DNA of 9,289 bases from Bacillota bacterium (GTDB taxonomy: Bacteria > Bacillota > Clostridia > Oscillospirales > Oscillospiraceae), in assembly GCA_017861415.1 (NCBI GenBank), contig JAGFXS010000050.1, positions 1 through 9,289 on the forward strand. Direction: 5' to 3'. Each line of letters begins with the position of its first letter. Position 1 is the first letter of the stretch. The translations under genes were made by a program, and so were the position numbers. This document shows, one piece after another, positions 1-6,398 of this stretch. Below the pieces are notes generated by a model. The model searched no databases. It saw only the letters and a program-made list of their open reading frames with translations, and was not told where the DNA came from.

Positions 1-1
1 G

Positions 2-484
2 CAGCTGCGGCATCTGGACAAGGTTATTGAAGAGAAGCTAGGTATTTCTGACCTTGCCTCCCGGAGAGGTGCGGGAGCCGCGGGAGCGTTTGGTGCTGGA
101 GCCATGGCATTTTTGGGCGCTGAATTACGCTCTGGGATTCAGGTCGCATTGGATCTTGTGGGATTTGATGACCATTTACAGGGCGCAGACGCGGTGTTCA
201 CCGGAGAAGGGCGAATCGATGGCCAGAGCCTTCGTGGTAAAGTAGTCATCGGTGTTGCGAGACGAGCAAAAGCAAAGAGTGTTCCCGTGTATGCCCTAGT
301 AGGCGATGTGGGGGACGGAATTGAGGCAGTCTATGAGGAGGGGGTTACCGCAATATTCAGCATTAATCAGGTAGCCGTTCCCTTTTCCATTGCACGGGAG
401 CGCAGCGCCATGGACTACTGTGCAACCCTTGATAATATGTTGCGTCTTATGCGCGCCTTGGAGGAACATCAGACAGACCTTTGA
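2..484 (+). CDS. Glycerate kinase (GarK/GlxK family), C-terminal part
   Basis: This is the 3' end of a gene cut by the window edge; the reading frame is open from base 2 and gives about 160 residues, whereas family members are usually about 380. The family phosphorylates D-glycerate with ATP to a phosphoglycerate, feeding glyoxylate, serine or sugar-acid breakdown products into glycolysis in the cytoplasm. The visible part holds the glycine-rich stretch RRGAGAAGAFGAGAMAFLGAEL (its core is RRGAGAAGAFGAG) and the family signature FTGEGRIDGQ, followed by GKVVIGVA and a VPVYALVGDVGDG strand-loop typical of the C-terminal lobe. The gene ends at a TGA and is followed 45 bases later by a strong hairpin shared with the converging trpB gene. 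Nothing upstream is visible, so operon partners are unknown. The family call is firm; whether the product is 2- or 3-phosphoglycerate cannot be read here. Confidence 0.88.
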   Translation, partial: QLRHLDKVIEEKLGISDLASRRGAGAAGAFGAGAMAFLGAELRSGIQVALDLVGFDDHLQGADAVFTGEGRIDGQSLRGKVVIGVARRAKAKSVPVYALVGDVGDGIEAVYEEGVTAIFSINQVAVPFSIARERSAMDYCATLDNMLRLMRALEEHQTDL

Positions 485-528
485 CATTCAGCGTAGACAG
501 CTATGGGTGACTTCTATACAAAAACGCA

Positions 529-559
529 CACCGGGGAAACGCTTGCCGTTTCCCCGGTG
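529..559. terminator. Bidirectional intrinsic terminator between convergent genes
   Basis: A perfect 13-bp stem (529-541 pairs with 547-559, left arm CACCGGGGAAACG) encloses a 5-nt loop. On the minus strand it is followed after four bases by five T (524-520), a good terminator tail for trpB. On the plus strand the tail (TTCAATTTAT) is weaker but T-rich. It lies between the stops of the rightward glycerate kinase gene and the leftward trpB gene, exactly where a shared terminator is expected. Confidence 0.85.
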
Positions 560-631
560 GTTCAATTTATATCTTTGTAAGCCAAAGTCAAAGGTTCTAA
601 CACTTCGCAGAGCACGTGTATGGCGCGTGTG

Positions 632-1861
632 TTATTTCAAAAACCGCTCGCCCGTTCCATACTGCTCAAATACGTAATCAATGTCCTTGTCTCCGCGGCC
701 GGAGAGATTGACAAGAATGGCCCCGGTATCCTGGGTTCTTGCTCGACGGATGGCATAGGCCAAGGCATGAGCACTCTCAATGGCCGGGATGATCCCCTCA
801 TAGCGACAGAGGAGGAAAAATGCCTCCATGGCTTCTTCGTCACTCACCGCATCGTACTGGATACGGCCACACTCTCGCAAATAGGCGTGCTCCGGCCCAA
901 CCGACGGATAATCTAGGCCGCTGGCAATGGAATAGACCGGAAGGGGCTCGCCCTGCTTATCCTGGAGTAAAATACTTTCAAAGCCGTGTAAGATGCCCTT
1001 ACTGCCGAAGCGCATGCTAGCGGCATGATCGCCCACGTTGCTGCCACGCCCTAAGGGTTCCACGCCGACGATCTCCACCGGTTCCGGCAGAAAGGCCTCA
1101 AACAGGCCGATGGCGTTGGAGCCGCCTCCTACTGATGCACAGATTGTATCCGGCAGCATGCCTGTCATCTCAACAAATTGATCCTTTGCCTCAAAGCCCA
1201 CCACGGACTGGAAATCCCGGACCATCATGGGGAAGGGGTGAGGACCTACGGCGGAACCGATGCAATAGATGGCGTGCTCGTATTCCTTCATATATCCCTC
1301 AAAAGCGGCGTCTACGGCTTCTTTCAAGGTTTTGAGTCCGTGGGAAACGGGAATCACGTTGGCACCCAGCATTTTCATGCGAATGACGTTGGGGTGCTGC
1401 TTCGCAATGTCTACCTCTCCCATGTAGATGTCACATTCCAGGCCGAAGTACGCGGCGGCGGTAGCCAGGGCGACGCCGTGCTGGCCTGCTCCAGTCTCGG
1501 CAATGATCTTTTTCTTGCCCATGAACTGCGCCAGTAGCCCTTCGCCCATGCAATGGTTAATCTTGTGGGCACCGGTGTGGTTCAAATCCTCCCGCTTCAG
1601 ATAGATTTGGCTTTTACCCAGATGGCGGGACAGCCGGGAGCAGTGATACACCGGGGTGGGACGGCCCTGGAACTCCTTCCGAATCCGGCGCAGTTCATTG
1701 ATGAACTGGGCGCTGTGGCAAATCTCTTGATATGCTGCGGTAATATCCTGGAAAACAAGGATCAGCTGAGGCGGAAGGAACGCACCACCGTACTGCCCGA
1801 AATAGCCGTTCTTGTCGGGGAAATCCTTCAAATAGCGGTCAAAGTCACGGTATGTCTTCAT
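632..1861 (-). CDS. trpB: Tryptophan synthase beta chain, stand-alone TrpB
   Basis: A 409-residue PLP enzyme that joins indole and L-serine to make L-tryptophan in the cytoplasm. The PLP lysine lies in HTGAHKIN (Lys100), the catalytic glutamate in [11 protein letters not shown] (Glu122), the phosphate-binding loop is GGGSNA (245-250), and the C-terminal NLSGRGDKD supplies the serine at the pyridine nitrogen (Ser387). [11 protein letters not shown] and [14 protein letters not shown] are also classical. Length and motifs are complete, with no sign of decay. The start is supported by an AAAGGAGAG site just upstream. No trpA or other trp gene adjoins it, so it may work as an indole-salvage enzyme or with a distant alpha subunit. 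Its variant motifs, such as [13 protein letters not shown] and HKINHCMGE, fit what I recall of the extra, unlinked TrpB copies found in many Clostridia. Transcription is probably controlled by the Trp T-box upstream. Function is firm; the role as a second copy is inferred. Confidence 0.95.
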   Translation of the reverse strand: MKTYRDFDRYLKDFPDKNGYFGQYGGAFLPPQLILVFQDITAAYQEICHSAQFINELRRIRKEFQGRPTPVYHCSRLSRHLGKSQIYLKREDLNHTGAHKINHCMGEGLLAQFMGKKKIIAETGAGQHGVALATAAAYFGLECDIYMGEVDIAKQHPNVIRMKMLGANVIPVSHGLKTLKEAVDAAFEGYMKEYEHAIYCIGSAVGPHPFPMMVRDFQSVVGFEAKDQFVEMTGMLPDTICASVGGGSNAIGLFEAFLPEPVEIVGVEPLGRGSNVGDHAASMRFGSKGILHGFESILLQDKQGEPLPVYSIASGLDYPSVGPEHAYLRECGRIQYDAVSDEEAMEAFFLLCRYEGIIPAIESAHALAYAIRRARTQDTGAILVNLSGRGDKDIDYVFEQYGTGERFLK

Positions 1862-1892
1862 AAAAATCTCTCCTTTTATGGTGTTTGATCTG

Positions 1893-1949
1893 TCATAGCT
1901 TCCGATTATTATTTCTCATTTCCCCGTTGCGCCATCGAAAATCTAACAT
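1893..1949 (-). CDS. Possible 18-residue leader peptide between T-box and trpB
   Basis: Between the T-box terminator and trpB there is a short ORF, ATG to TGA, encoding [18 protein letters not shown], with one Trp codon (TGG) at position 6. A strong Shine-Dalgarno GAGGAGG (1963-1957) sits 7 nt upstream of the ATG, better than expected by chance in a leader. The stop lies 31 nt before the trpB ATG and roughly 17 nt before its ribosome site. The peptide is basic and resembles no protein I know. Short translated leaders containing Trp codons are known in trp regulation, for example the rtpA leader of Bacillus, which also follows a T-box, but there the peptide has several Trp codons. It could equally be a chance ORF. 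The evidence is the ribosome site, position and Trp codon only. Confidence 0.35.
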   Translation of the reverse strand: MLDFRWRNGEMRNNNRKL

Positions 1950-1972
1950 CCCGCGCCCTCCTCGTCATCAAT

Positions 1973-2017
1973 AAAAAAACGCCTCATCTCATGGAATTTC
2001 TTCCATGGGACAAGACG
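1973..2017 (-). terminator. T-box controlled intrinsic terminator of the trpB leader
   Basis: On the minus strand CGTCTTGTCCCATGGAA (2017-2001) pairs with TTCCATGAGATGAGGCG (1996-1980) around a GAAA loop, about 17 bp with some G-U pairs and one mismatch, followed at once by seven T (1979-1973). The 5' arm includes the TCTTGTCCC stretch that in T-boxes can instead pair with the T-box sequence to form the antiterminator, so the two structures are mutually exclusive. It would stop transcription when tRNA-Trp is charged. Confidence 0.9.
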
Positions 2018-2249
2018 ATACTCCTGCGGTGCCACCCATTTTGATGCAAACTGCATCCACTTTACACGTACTACCATACGCTCCGCGGGATAACGGCTGC
2101 GGTTGCCGTTTCATCTACTGGTTGCCGTTCGATTCACCCTCATAAGTCCATTCAGCATACATACAATTACCGCGCTCACACCGTCCGCAGCTCTCTGAAA
2201 ATCACTCTGTACGCTTACTCTTCTTAATCATCGGTTTTCTATATGAATT
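1973..2249 (-). promoter_or_regulatory. T-box riboswitch, tryptophan (TGG) specifier
   Basis: Read on the minus strand, the trpB leader carries the main T-box elements in order. The Stem I AG-bulge AGAGAG (2196-2191) is followed by an apical stem GCTGCG/CGCGGT (2191-2186 with 2174-2169) around GGTGTGAG. The specifier region TGAATGGACTTATGA has TGG at 2150-2148 followed by the usual purine. A small stem GATGCA/TGCATC (2057-2052 with 2048-2043) comes next, then the highly conserved T-box stretch GGGTGGCACCGC (2037-2026). In T-boxes this bulge pairs with the NCCA end of uncharged tRNA and stabilises an antiterminator. The TGG specifier matches the downstream trpB, so low charging of tRNA-Trp should permit transcription. 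Element boundaries are approximate because I folded it by eye. Exact start depends on the predicted promoter. Confidence 0.9.
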
Positions 2250-2255
2250 TGAAAC

Positions 2256-2285
2256 ATTATACGCCATGACTTTCCCCATTGTCAA
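2256..2285 (-). promoter_or_regulatory. Sigma-A type promoter for trpB leader
   Basis: On the minus strand a perfect TTGACA (2285-2280) and a perfect TATAAT (2261-2256) are 18 bp apart. Transcription should begin near 2249, just ahead of the T-box Stem I, giving a leader of about 390 nt before trpB. Both hexamers are consensus and the position fits the riboswitch, so the call is strong although no transcript data are available. Confidence 0.85.
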
Positions 2286-2437
2286 TCAAAATTTCAAAAT
2301 AGTTGGGATGGAACCGACATGGTGACAAACTCACAGTACGCGAAGGGAGTTTCGTATATGATTAATGCTGAAACAAAGCGCACCGGAAGTATGGTGCATA
2401 GCTGTCCATCACGGTGAGAAATACAAGGAGGAAGCAG
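2286..2437 (+). other. Upstream region of the persulfide reductase gene
   Basis: This stretch separates the divergent trpB promoter from the rightward sulfur gene. It ends in a strong ribosome site AAGGAGG (2425-2431), six bases before the ATG at 2438, which decides that start over an in-frame GTG at 2414. I find a TATATGAT block at 2355-2362 that could serve as a -10 but no convincing -35. An imperfect palindrome at 2337-2356 (TACGCGAAGGGAGTTTCGTA) overlaps that block and might be an operator. A 5-bp hairpin GCACC/GGTGC at 2380-2397 is probably insignificant. No gene is visible here. Confidence 0.4.
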
Positions 2438-4891
2438 ATGAATAAGATTTTGATCATCGGGGGCGTTGCAGGGGGAGCGAGCTGTGCCGCACGTCTCAGG
2501 CGGCTGAGTGAAACAGCCGAAATCGTACTCTTGGAGCGCGGCTCGCACATCTCCTATGCCAACTGCGGGCTTCCCTATCATGTGGGAGATGTGATTAAGT
2601 CCAGGGATGCCCTGCTGCTGCAAACACCAGAGGGGATGCGAAAGAAATACCGGGTGGATGTCCGGGTCAGACAGGAAGCCATGGCAATAGACCCCGAAGG
2701 CAAGCGGGTGACGGTAAAGCGTCTAGACACGGGGGAGCTGTATGAGGAGAGCTATGATACCCTGGTGATCTCCACCGGCTCTTCTCCCATGCGTCCTCCT
2801 ATTCCGGGTATTGATTCCCCGCGTATCCGCACTCTGTGGACAGTGCCGGATACGGACGATATCCGTCATTTGGTGCGGGAACAGGGAATAAGGAGCGCAG
2901 CGGTCATCGGCGGCGGATTCATTGGCCTGGAGATGGCGGAGAATTTAAGGCACGCCGGGCTGGAGGTCTCTCTGGTGGAGATGCTGGACCAGGTGATGGC
3001 GCCGCTAGATTTTGAAATGGCCCAACTACTCCACGAGCAAATGGGGCAGCAGGGTGTCAGGCTCCATCTCGGCGATGGGGTTTCCTCCTTTGCCGACGAA
3101 GCCAGCGAGGTGACCATAACCCTCAATAGCGGGATAACCCTCTCGGCGCAGCTGGTGATTCTGGCCATCGGTGTGCATCCAAACAGCGATCTGGCCAAGG
3201 CGGCAGGCCTTGCCATCAATGCCCGGGGCGGTATTGTAACGGACGAATTTCTCCGCACCTCCGACCCGGATATCTACGCTGTGGGCGATGTCATCGAGGT
3301 CGAGGATTACATTTTTAAGGATCGCACCATGATCCCTCTGGCAGGCCCCGCCAATAAGCAGGGGCGCATTGTGGCGAACAACATAGCGGGAGCCAATGAG
3401 ACCTATCGGGGGACACAGGGTACCTCGGTGGCAAAGGTATTTGATCTCACTGCCGCCAGCACAGGGGTCAATGAGAAAACCCTCATCCGGCGCGGATTGG
3501 TGAAGGGGCGAGATTACGAGACCGTCCTCATCACCCAGAACTCCCATGCGGGCTACTATCCCGGTGCCGTGCCGTTGACACTGAAGCTGCTGTTTTCTAT
3601 GGACGGGAAGATTATCTATGGAGCCCAGATTGTCGGCCGGGATGGTGTGGATAAACGCATCGATACCCTTGCCGTGGCTATCCGCCTGGGCGGCGGCATC
3701 TCCGACTTGAAGGAACTGGAGCTTGCTTATGCCCCGCCCTACTCCTCAGCAAAGGATCCGGTGAACATGGCCGGCTTTGTCGCGGAAAATGTTCTACAGG
3801 GTCTGGCTCGCTTTTCTGCCTGGGACGTAGCAGAAACGGATAAGGATGTGCTGCTTCTTGATGTACGCGAAGAGGCGGAGCTGATGGCGTTTACACTGCC
3901 CGGCGCAAAGCATATCCCCCTTGGTGAACTTCGCGATCGGCTTGGAGAACTGGACAAAAATCAGCGTATTGTTACCTTCTGCGCCATTGGCGTGCGTGCC
4001 TACAATGCGGCCCGCATTCTGATACAGAACGGCTTTTCCGATGTGCTGCTGTATCCCGGCGGAACTAGGTTTTATCAATCCACCCATGATAAGGAGTATA
4101 GTATGGTTACAACCAACGCCGCAACCGTATCGGACGCCGGGCTAATGGATACCGGAAATCTTCCCACTGTTGCCATGCGGATCGACTGCAGCGGCATGCA
4201 ATGTCCAGGCCCAATTATGAAGGTGTTTGAAACCATGCGGGGACTGAACGAGGGGCAGGTCATGGAAGTCTCGGCATCGGATCCCGGCTTTTCAAAGGAC
4301 ATCGGCGCATGGTGTCGCCGCACGGGTAATACCTTGATTACCAACGAGCGGCGAGGAACCGACTATGTGGCAACGGTGAAGAAGGGGGGCGCTTCCGCGG
4401 GGGCGACTGTCCGCGAGACCGCCGAAGGGAAGACCATAATCGTCTTCTCCGGTGATCTGGACAAAGTGCTGGCCAGCTTCATCATTGCCAACGGTGCTGC
4501 TGCAATGGGCAGGCCGGTGACCATGTTCTTTACCTTCTGGGGACTCACAGCCCTGCGCAAAGCCCAGAAGCAGCCGGTGAAAAAGACGCTTATGGAGTCC
4601 ATGTTCGGGACCATGCTGCCCCGGGGTAGCCGGAAGCTGAAGCTCTCCAAAATGAACATGGCGGGTATGGGCACTGCCATGATGAAGAAAATCATGAATG
4701 ATAAAAACGTGGATTCCCTGGAGACCCTAATTCGCAAGGCCATGGATCAGGGGGTTAGAATCGTTGCCTGCACCATGAGTATGGATGTTATGGGCATCAA
4801 GGAAGAAGAGCTCATCCATGGCGTGGAGCTGGGCGGTGTAGGCGCTTATCTGGGGGACGCGGAGGAATCCAACGTTAACCTGTTCATATAA
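2438..4891 (+). CDS. CoA-disulfide/persulfide reductase fused to rhodanese, TusA and DsrE2-like domains
   Basis: An 817-residue cytoplasmic flavoprotein with four modules. Residues 1 to about 450 form an FAD/NAD(P)H pyridine-nucleotide disulfide oxidoreductase of the CoA-disulfide reductase type: FAD motif GGVAGGASCAARLRR (8-22), single redox cysteine Cys43 in SYANCGLPY, NAD(P) motif VIGGGFIGLEMAENL (156-170), FAD-binding DIYAVGD (278-284), and tyrosines in YAPPYSSAKDP near 431-441. Residues about 460-555 are a rhodanese with LLLDVREEAE and active loop FCAIGVRAY (Cys515). Residues about 578-650 are TusA/SirA-like with IDCSGMQCPGPIMK (Cys584, Cys589). Residues about 664-817 match the DsrE2-like family with ACTMSMDVMG (Cys778). 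Known relatives reduce CoA-, glutathione- or polysulfides, and rhodanese/TusA/DsrE proteins pass sulfane sulfur between cysteines. The likely role is NAD(P)H-dependent persulfide reduction or sulfur relay; the true substrate is not readable. The gene is monocistronic, followed by a terminator. Confidence 0.9.
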   Translation: MNKILIIGGVAGGASCAARLRRLSETAEIVLLERGSHISYANCGLPYHVGDVIKSRDALLLQTPEGMRKKYRVDVRVRQEAMAIDPEGKRVTVKRLDTGELYEESYDTLVISTGSSPMRPPIPGIDSPRIRTLWTVPDTDDIRHLVREQGIRSAAVIGGGFIGLEMAENLRHAGLEVSLVEMLDQVMAPLDFEMAQLLHEQMGQQGVRLHLGDGVSSFADEASEVTITLNSGITLSAQLVILAIGVHPNSDLAKAAGLAINARGGIVTDEFLRTSDPDIYAVGDVIEVEDYIFKDRTMIPLAGPANKQGRIVANNIAGANETYRGTQGTSVAKVFDLTAASTGVNEKTLIRRGLVKGRDYETVLITQNSHAGYYPGAVPLTLKLLFSMDGKIIYGAQIVGRDGVDKRIDTLAVAIRLGGGISDLKELELAYAPPYSSAKDPVNMAGFVAENVLQGLARFSAWDVAETDKDVLLLDVREEAELMAFTLPGAKHIPLGELRDRLGELDKNQRIVTFCAIGVRAYNAARILIQNGFSDVLLYPGGTRFYQSTHDKEYSMVTTNAATVSDAGLMDTGNLPTVAMRIDCSGMQCPGPIMKVFETMRGLNEGQVMEVSASDPGFSKDIGAWCRRTGNTLITNERRGTDYVATVKKGGASAGATVRETAEGKTIIVFSGDLDKVLASFIIANGAAAMGRPVTMFFTFWGLTALRKAQKQPVKKTLMESMFGTMLPRGSRKLKLSKMNMAGMGTAMMKKIMNDKNVDSLETLIRKAMDQGVRIVACTMSMDVMGIKEEELIHGVELGGVGAYLGDAEESNVNLFI

Positions 4892-4911
4892 GTGATAGTC
4901 ATAGGTTAGTT

Positions 4912-4956
4912 AAGGACCTGGGAGCACGAATTTGGTGCTTCCAGGTCCTTTATATT
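4912..4956 (+). terminator. Intrinsic terminator after the persulfide reductase gene
   Basis: A 16-bp stem (4912-4927, AAGGACCTGGGAGCAC, with 4935-4950), containing one G-U pair, closes a 7-nt loop and is followed by TTTATATT-like sequence. The arms begin with AA and end in TT, adding to the U-rich tail. It lies 20 bases after the stop codon and separates the sulfur gene from the hydrogenase operon. Confidence 0.85.
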
Positions 4957-5056
4957 GCTTGGTTCGCATACGAATGGACCGGACCATATCAAACAGAAAG
5001 GTTTTGCAATGAATATACTGTACCAGAACCGAATAACCATGTAAGGAGTATGCTGT
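4957..5056 (+). promoter_or_regulatory. Presumed promoter region of the hydrogenase operon
   Basis: This 100-base gap follows a terminator and precedes the first gene of the operon, so a promoter is expected here. A TATACT at 5014-5019 could be a -10, but no good -35 lies 16-18 bases upstream. A short inverted repeat TTCG-CATA-CGAA and a tandem GGACC-GGACC lie around 4963-4985 and could be regulator contacts. The ribosome site TAAGGAG (5042-5048) is eight bases before the ATG at 5057 and supports that start. The promoter call rests mainly on context. Confidence 0.35.
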
Positions 5057-5491
5057 ATGAACGACCGCGATACCTTTACGCCCATGATAGAGGATGCCCT
5101 CCAGGAGATCAGCGACATCATAGACTGTCTATATGTTACACCGAACGCTTGCGCCAGAAATCAACTACTCAATCGCCTGCGTAAACAGACATCCCACTTG
5201 TCTAAGCTGATGCAGGGATTCCCCAGCGGTGAAAATCAAATAAGTCCCCAGCCCCCTGTCACCAGAGTGTTTACAGCTGCCGAGCTGTCCCAGTATGACG
5301 GCAGAAACGGCAACCCGGCCTATGTAGCGGTAAACGGTACGGTATATGATGTGACAAATATTGCTGCCTGGGGGGGAGCAACCCACTTTGGCATTGTAGC
5401 TGGGACTGATGCAACAAGCCAATTCGCTGTGTGTCATGCTGGACAGCCAGTTCTTGGTAAATTAAAGGTGGTTGGGAAGATGAATGGATGA
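5057..5491 (+). CDS. Cytochrome b5-like (MAPR-type) heme-binding domain protein
   Basis: A 144-residue protein. Residues 1 to about 62 look helical and charged, with no signal peptide or membrane segment and cysteines at 24 and 32. Residues about 70-142 are a cytochrome b5/MAPR-like domain: RVFTAAELSQYDGRNG, then PAYVAVNGTVYDVTN, an AGTDATSQF helix and a closing LGKLKVVG. Bacterial members are taken to bind heme noncovalently; His110 (ATHFG) and His127 (VCHAG) are the candidate ligands. The position of the heme-ligating tyrosine of the animal MAPR protein PGRMC1 appears to be Phe111, so a Tyr-ligated heme is less likely. It is first in the operon, and its stop overlaps the hydrogenase small-subunit start by ATGA, implying coupled translation. 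A role as electron carrier or adaptor for the hydrogenase is inferred. The domain assignment is good, heme binding moderately so. Confidence 0.8.
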   Translation: MNDRDTFTPMIEDALQEISDIIDCLYVTPNACARNQLLNRLRKQTSHLSKLMQGFPSGENQISPQPPVTRVFTAAELSQYDGRNGNPAYVAVNGTVYDVTNIAAWGGATHFGIVAGTDATSQFAVCHAGQPVLGKLKVVGKMNG

Positions 5492-6375
5492 ATACGACAA
5501 GTGGAAGCTGTCCCAATTTTTCCATGAGGCTAGAGACGGCCTCAATGCTTTTCCATAAGGCTGTTGATGCTGTTCAGCAGGGGCAGATCCCCAAAAGAAA
5601 TTTGATCTGGCTTGAGCTGACCGGCTGTGCCGGGAACATTATTTCTCTCCTTAACGGGGAAGATCCGGATTTCAAAGGCCTGATATCGCAAATGGTTCAT
5701 TACCTATATGACAACAGTCTGATGGCCGCCGAGGGCGAGTTTGCCATGGACCAGCTCTTTGACGCCCTAGACAGCGACTACATATTAGCGGTGGAGGGTG
5801 CTGTTTCCACCAAAGATGAGGGACTGTACACGATCATTGGCAGATGGAAAGGCCGGCCCATCACCGCCTACGAGGTCATTCAAACCTTTGGTGAGCGGGC
5901 GGCGCACGTCATAGCGGTGGGAACCTGCGCTTCTGACGGTGGTATTTCCGCGGCTAGGCCCAATCCAGCGCAGTGTGTCGGCATTCAAAATCTGCTAAAT
6001 AGAAAGGTAATCAAGCTGCCCGGCTGTCCATGCCACCCAGACTGGTTTATGGGCACGTTGGCCTATACCCTACTCTTCGGTGAGCCGGAGCTAGACGCTC
6101 GACAGAGACCGCTGATGTTCTACAGCACCTTAATTCATGACCTATGCCCCAGAAGGCCTTGCTTTGACCGGGGCGTATTCGCAACGCAGCTAGGTGAGGA
6201 TACCTGTATGTTCAAGTTGGGGTGCAGAGGGCCGGTGACACGGGTGGATTGTCCCATCCGAAAGTGGAATGATCGTGTGAACTGGCCTATCGGCGACGAC
6301 GGTCCTTGCATCGGTTGTGCAATGTTTGGGTTCCCCGACAAAATGGAGCCATTTGTGCGTTTTGACACAACATAA
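5488..6375 (+). CDS. [NiFe]-hydrogenase small subunit, cytoplasmic type
   Basis: A 295-residue iron-sulfur subunit that carries electrons between the Ni-Fe site of the large subunit and an external partner. Proximal-cluster residues are Cys47 (WLELTGCAGN), Cys147 (VGTCAS) and Cys180 (PGCPCHP); the fourth usual position, the second Cys of CxxC, is Asn50. The distal cluster has His217, Cys220, Cys240 and Cys246 (IHDLC, CMFKLGC). The medial cluster has Cys255, Cys274 and Cys277 (DCP, CIGC), with the proline in NWP that fits a [3Fe-4S] centre. There is no RRxFxK Tat signal at the N terminus and no C-terminal membrane helix, so the enzyme should stay in the cytoplasm. The start overlaps the b5-like gene's stop, and the large-subunit gene follows closely. 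Family membership is certain. The subgroup and physiological direction (H2 uptake or evolution) are not resolved. Confidence 0.93.
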   Translation: MNTTSGSCPNFSMRLETASMLFHKAVDAVQQGQIPKRNLIWLELTGCAGNIISLLNGEDPDFKGLISQMVHYLYDNSLMAAEGEFAMDQLFDALDSDYILAVEGAVSTKDEGLYTIIGRWKGRPITAYEVIQTFGERAAHVIAVGTCASDGGISAARPNPAQCVGIQNLLNRKVIKLPGCPCHPDWFMGTLAYTLLFGEPELDARQRPLMFYSTLIHDLCPRRPCFDRGVFATQLGEDTCMFKLGCRGPVTRVDCPIRKWNDRVNWPIGDDGPCIGCAMFGFPDKMEPFVRFDTT

Positions 6376-6392
6376 GGGAGGCTAAGCTTACG
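6375..6392 (+). promoter_or_regulatory. Ribosome site pointing to an ACG start for the large subunit
   Basis: AGGGAGG at 6375-6381 begins on the last base of the small-subunit stop. Eight bases downstream is ACG (6390-6392), in frame with the large subunit and giving (M)KRVIINPVTRISG, a natural family N terminus. The first canonical start, GTG at 6399, is 17 bases from the ribosome site and has no good site of its own. The upstream frame has no ATG, GTG or TTG before a stop at 6363. Confidence 0.6.
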
Positions 6393-6398
6393 AAGCGA

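Noticed and set aside
1178..1537. Plus-strand ORF opposite trpB
   Set aside because: It is the reverse complement of conserved TrpB codons and has no independent protein signature.
2380..2397. GCACC/GGTGC hairpin in the leader of the persulfide reductase gene as a regulatory element
   Set aside because: Only 5 bp with an 8-nt loop and no T-run or known motif; expected by chance.
2414..2437. GTG at 2414 as an earlier start of the persulfide reductase
   Set aside because: The AAGGAGG site lies inside that extension and is ideally spaced for ATG 2438, after which the FAD motif starts at the usual place.
3026..3547. 173-residue minus-strand ORF inside the persulfide reductase gene
   Set aside because: It overlaps a highly conserved coding region, has no ribosome site or recognisable motif, and is a shadow of the real frame. 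The same holds for the minus-strand ORFs at 4363-4743 and 6876-7367.
4660..4700. Methionine-rich, hydrophobic part of the DsrE2-like domain as a membrane anchor
   Set aside because: The hydrophobic stretches here and around 4525-4560 match the soluble core of the DsrE2-like fold; they are short and flanked by conserved family motifs.
5014..5019. TATACT as a confident operon promoter
   Set aside because: No acceptable -35 element at 16-18 bp, so it is kept only as a weak candidate within the upstream region.
2438..6375. A sulfhydrogenase in which the persulfide reductase and the hydrogenase form one transcription unit
   Set aside because: A strong terminator at 4912-4956 and a 100-base gap separate them; adjacency alone does not support a shared complex.
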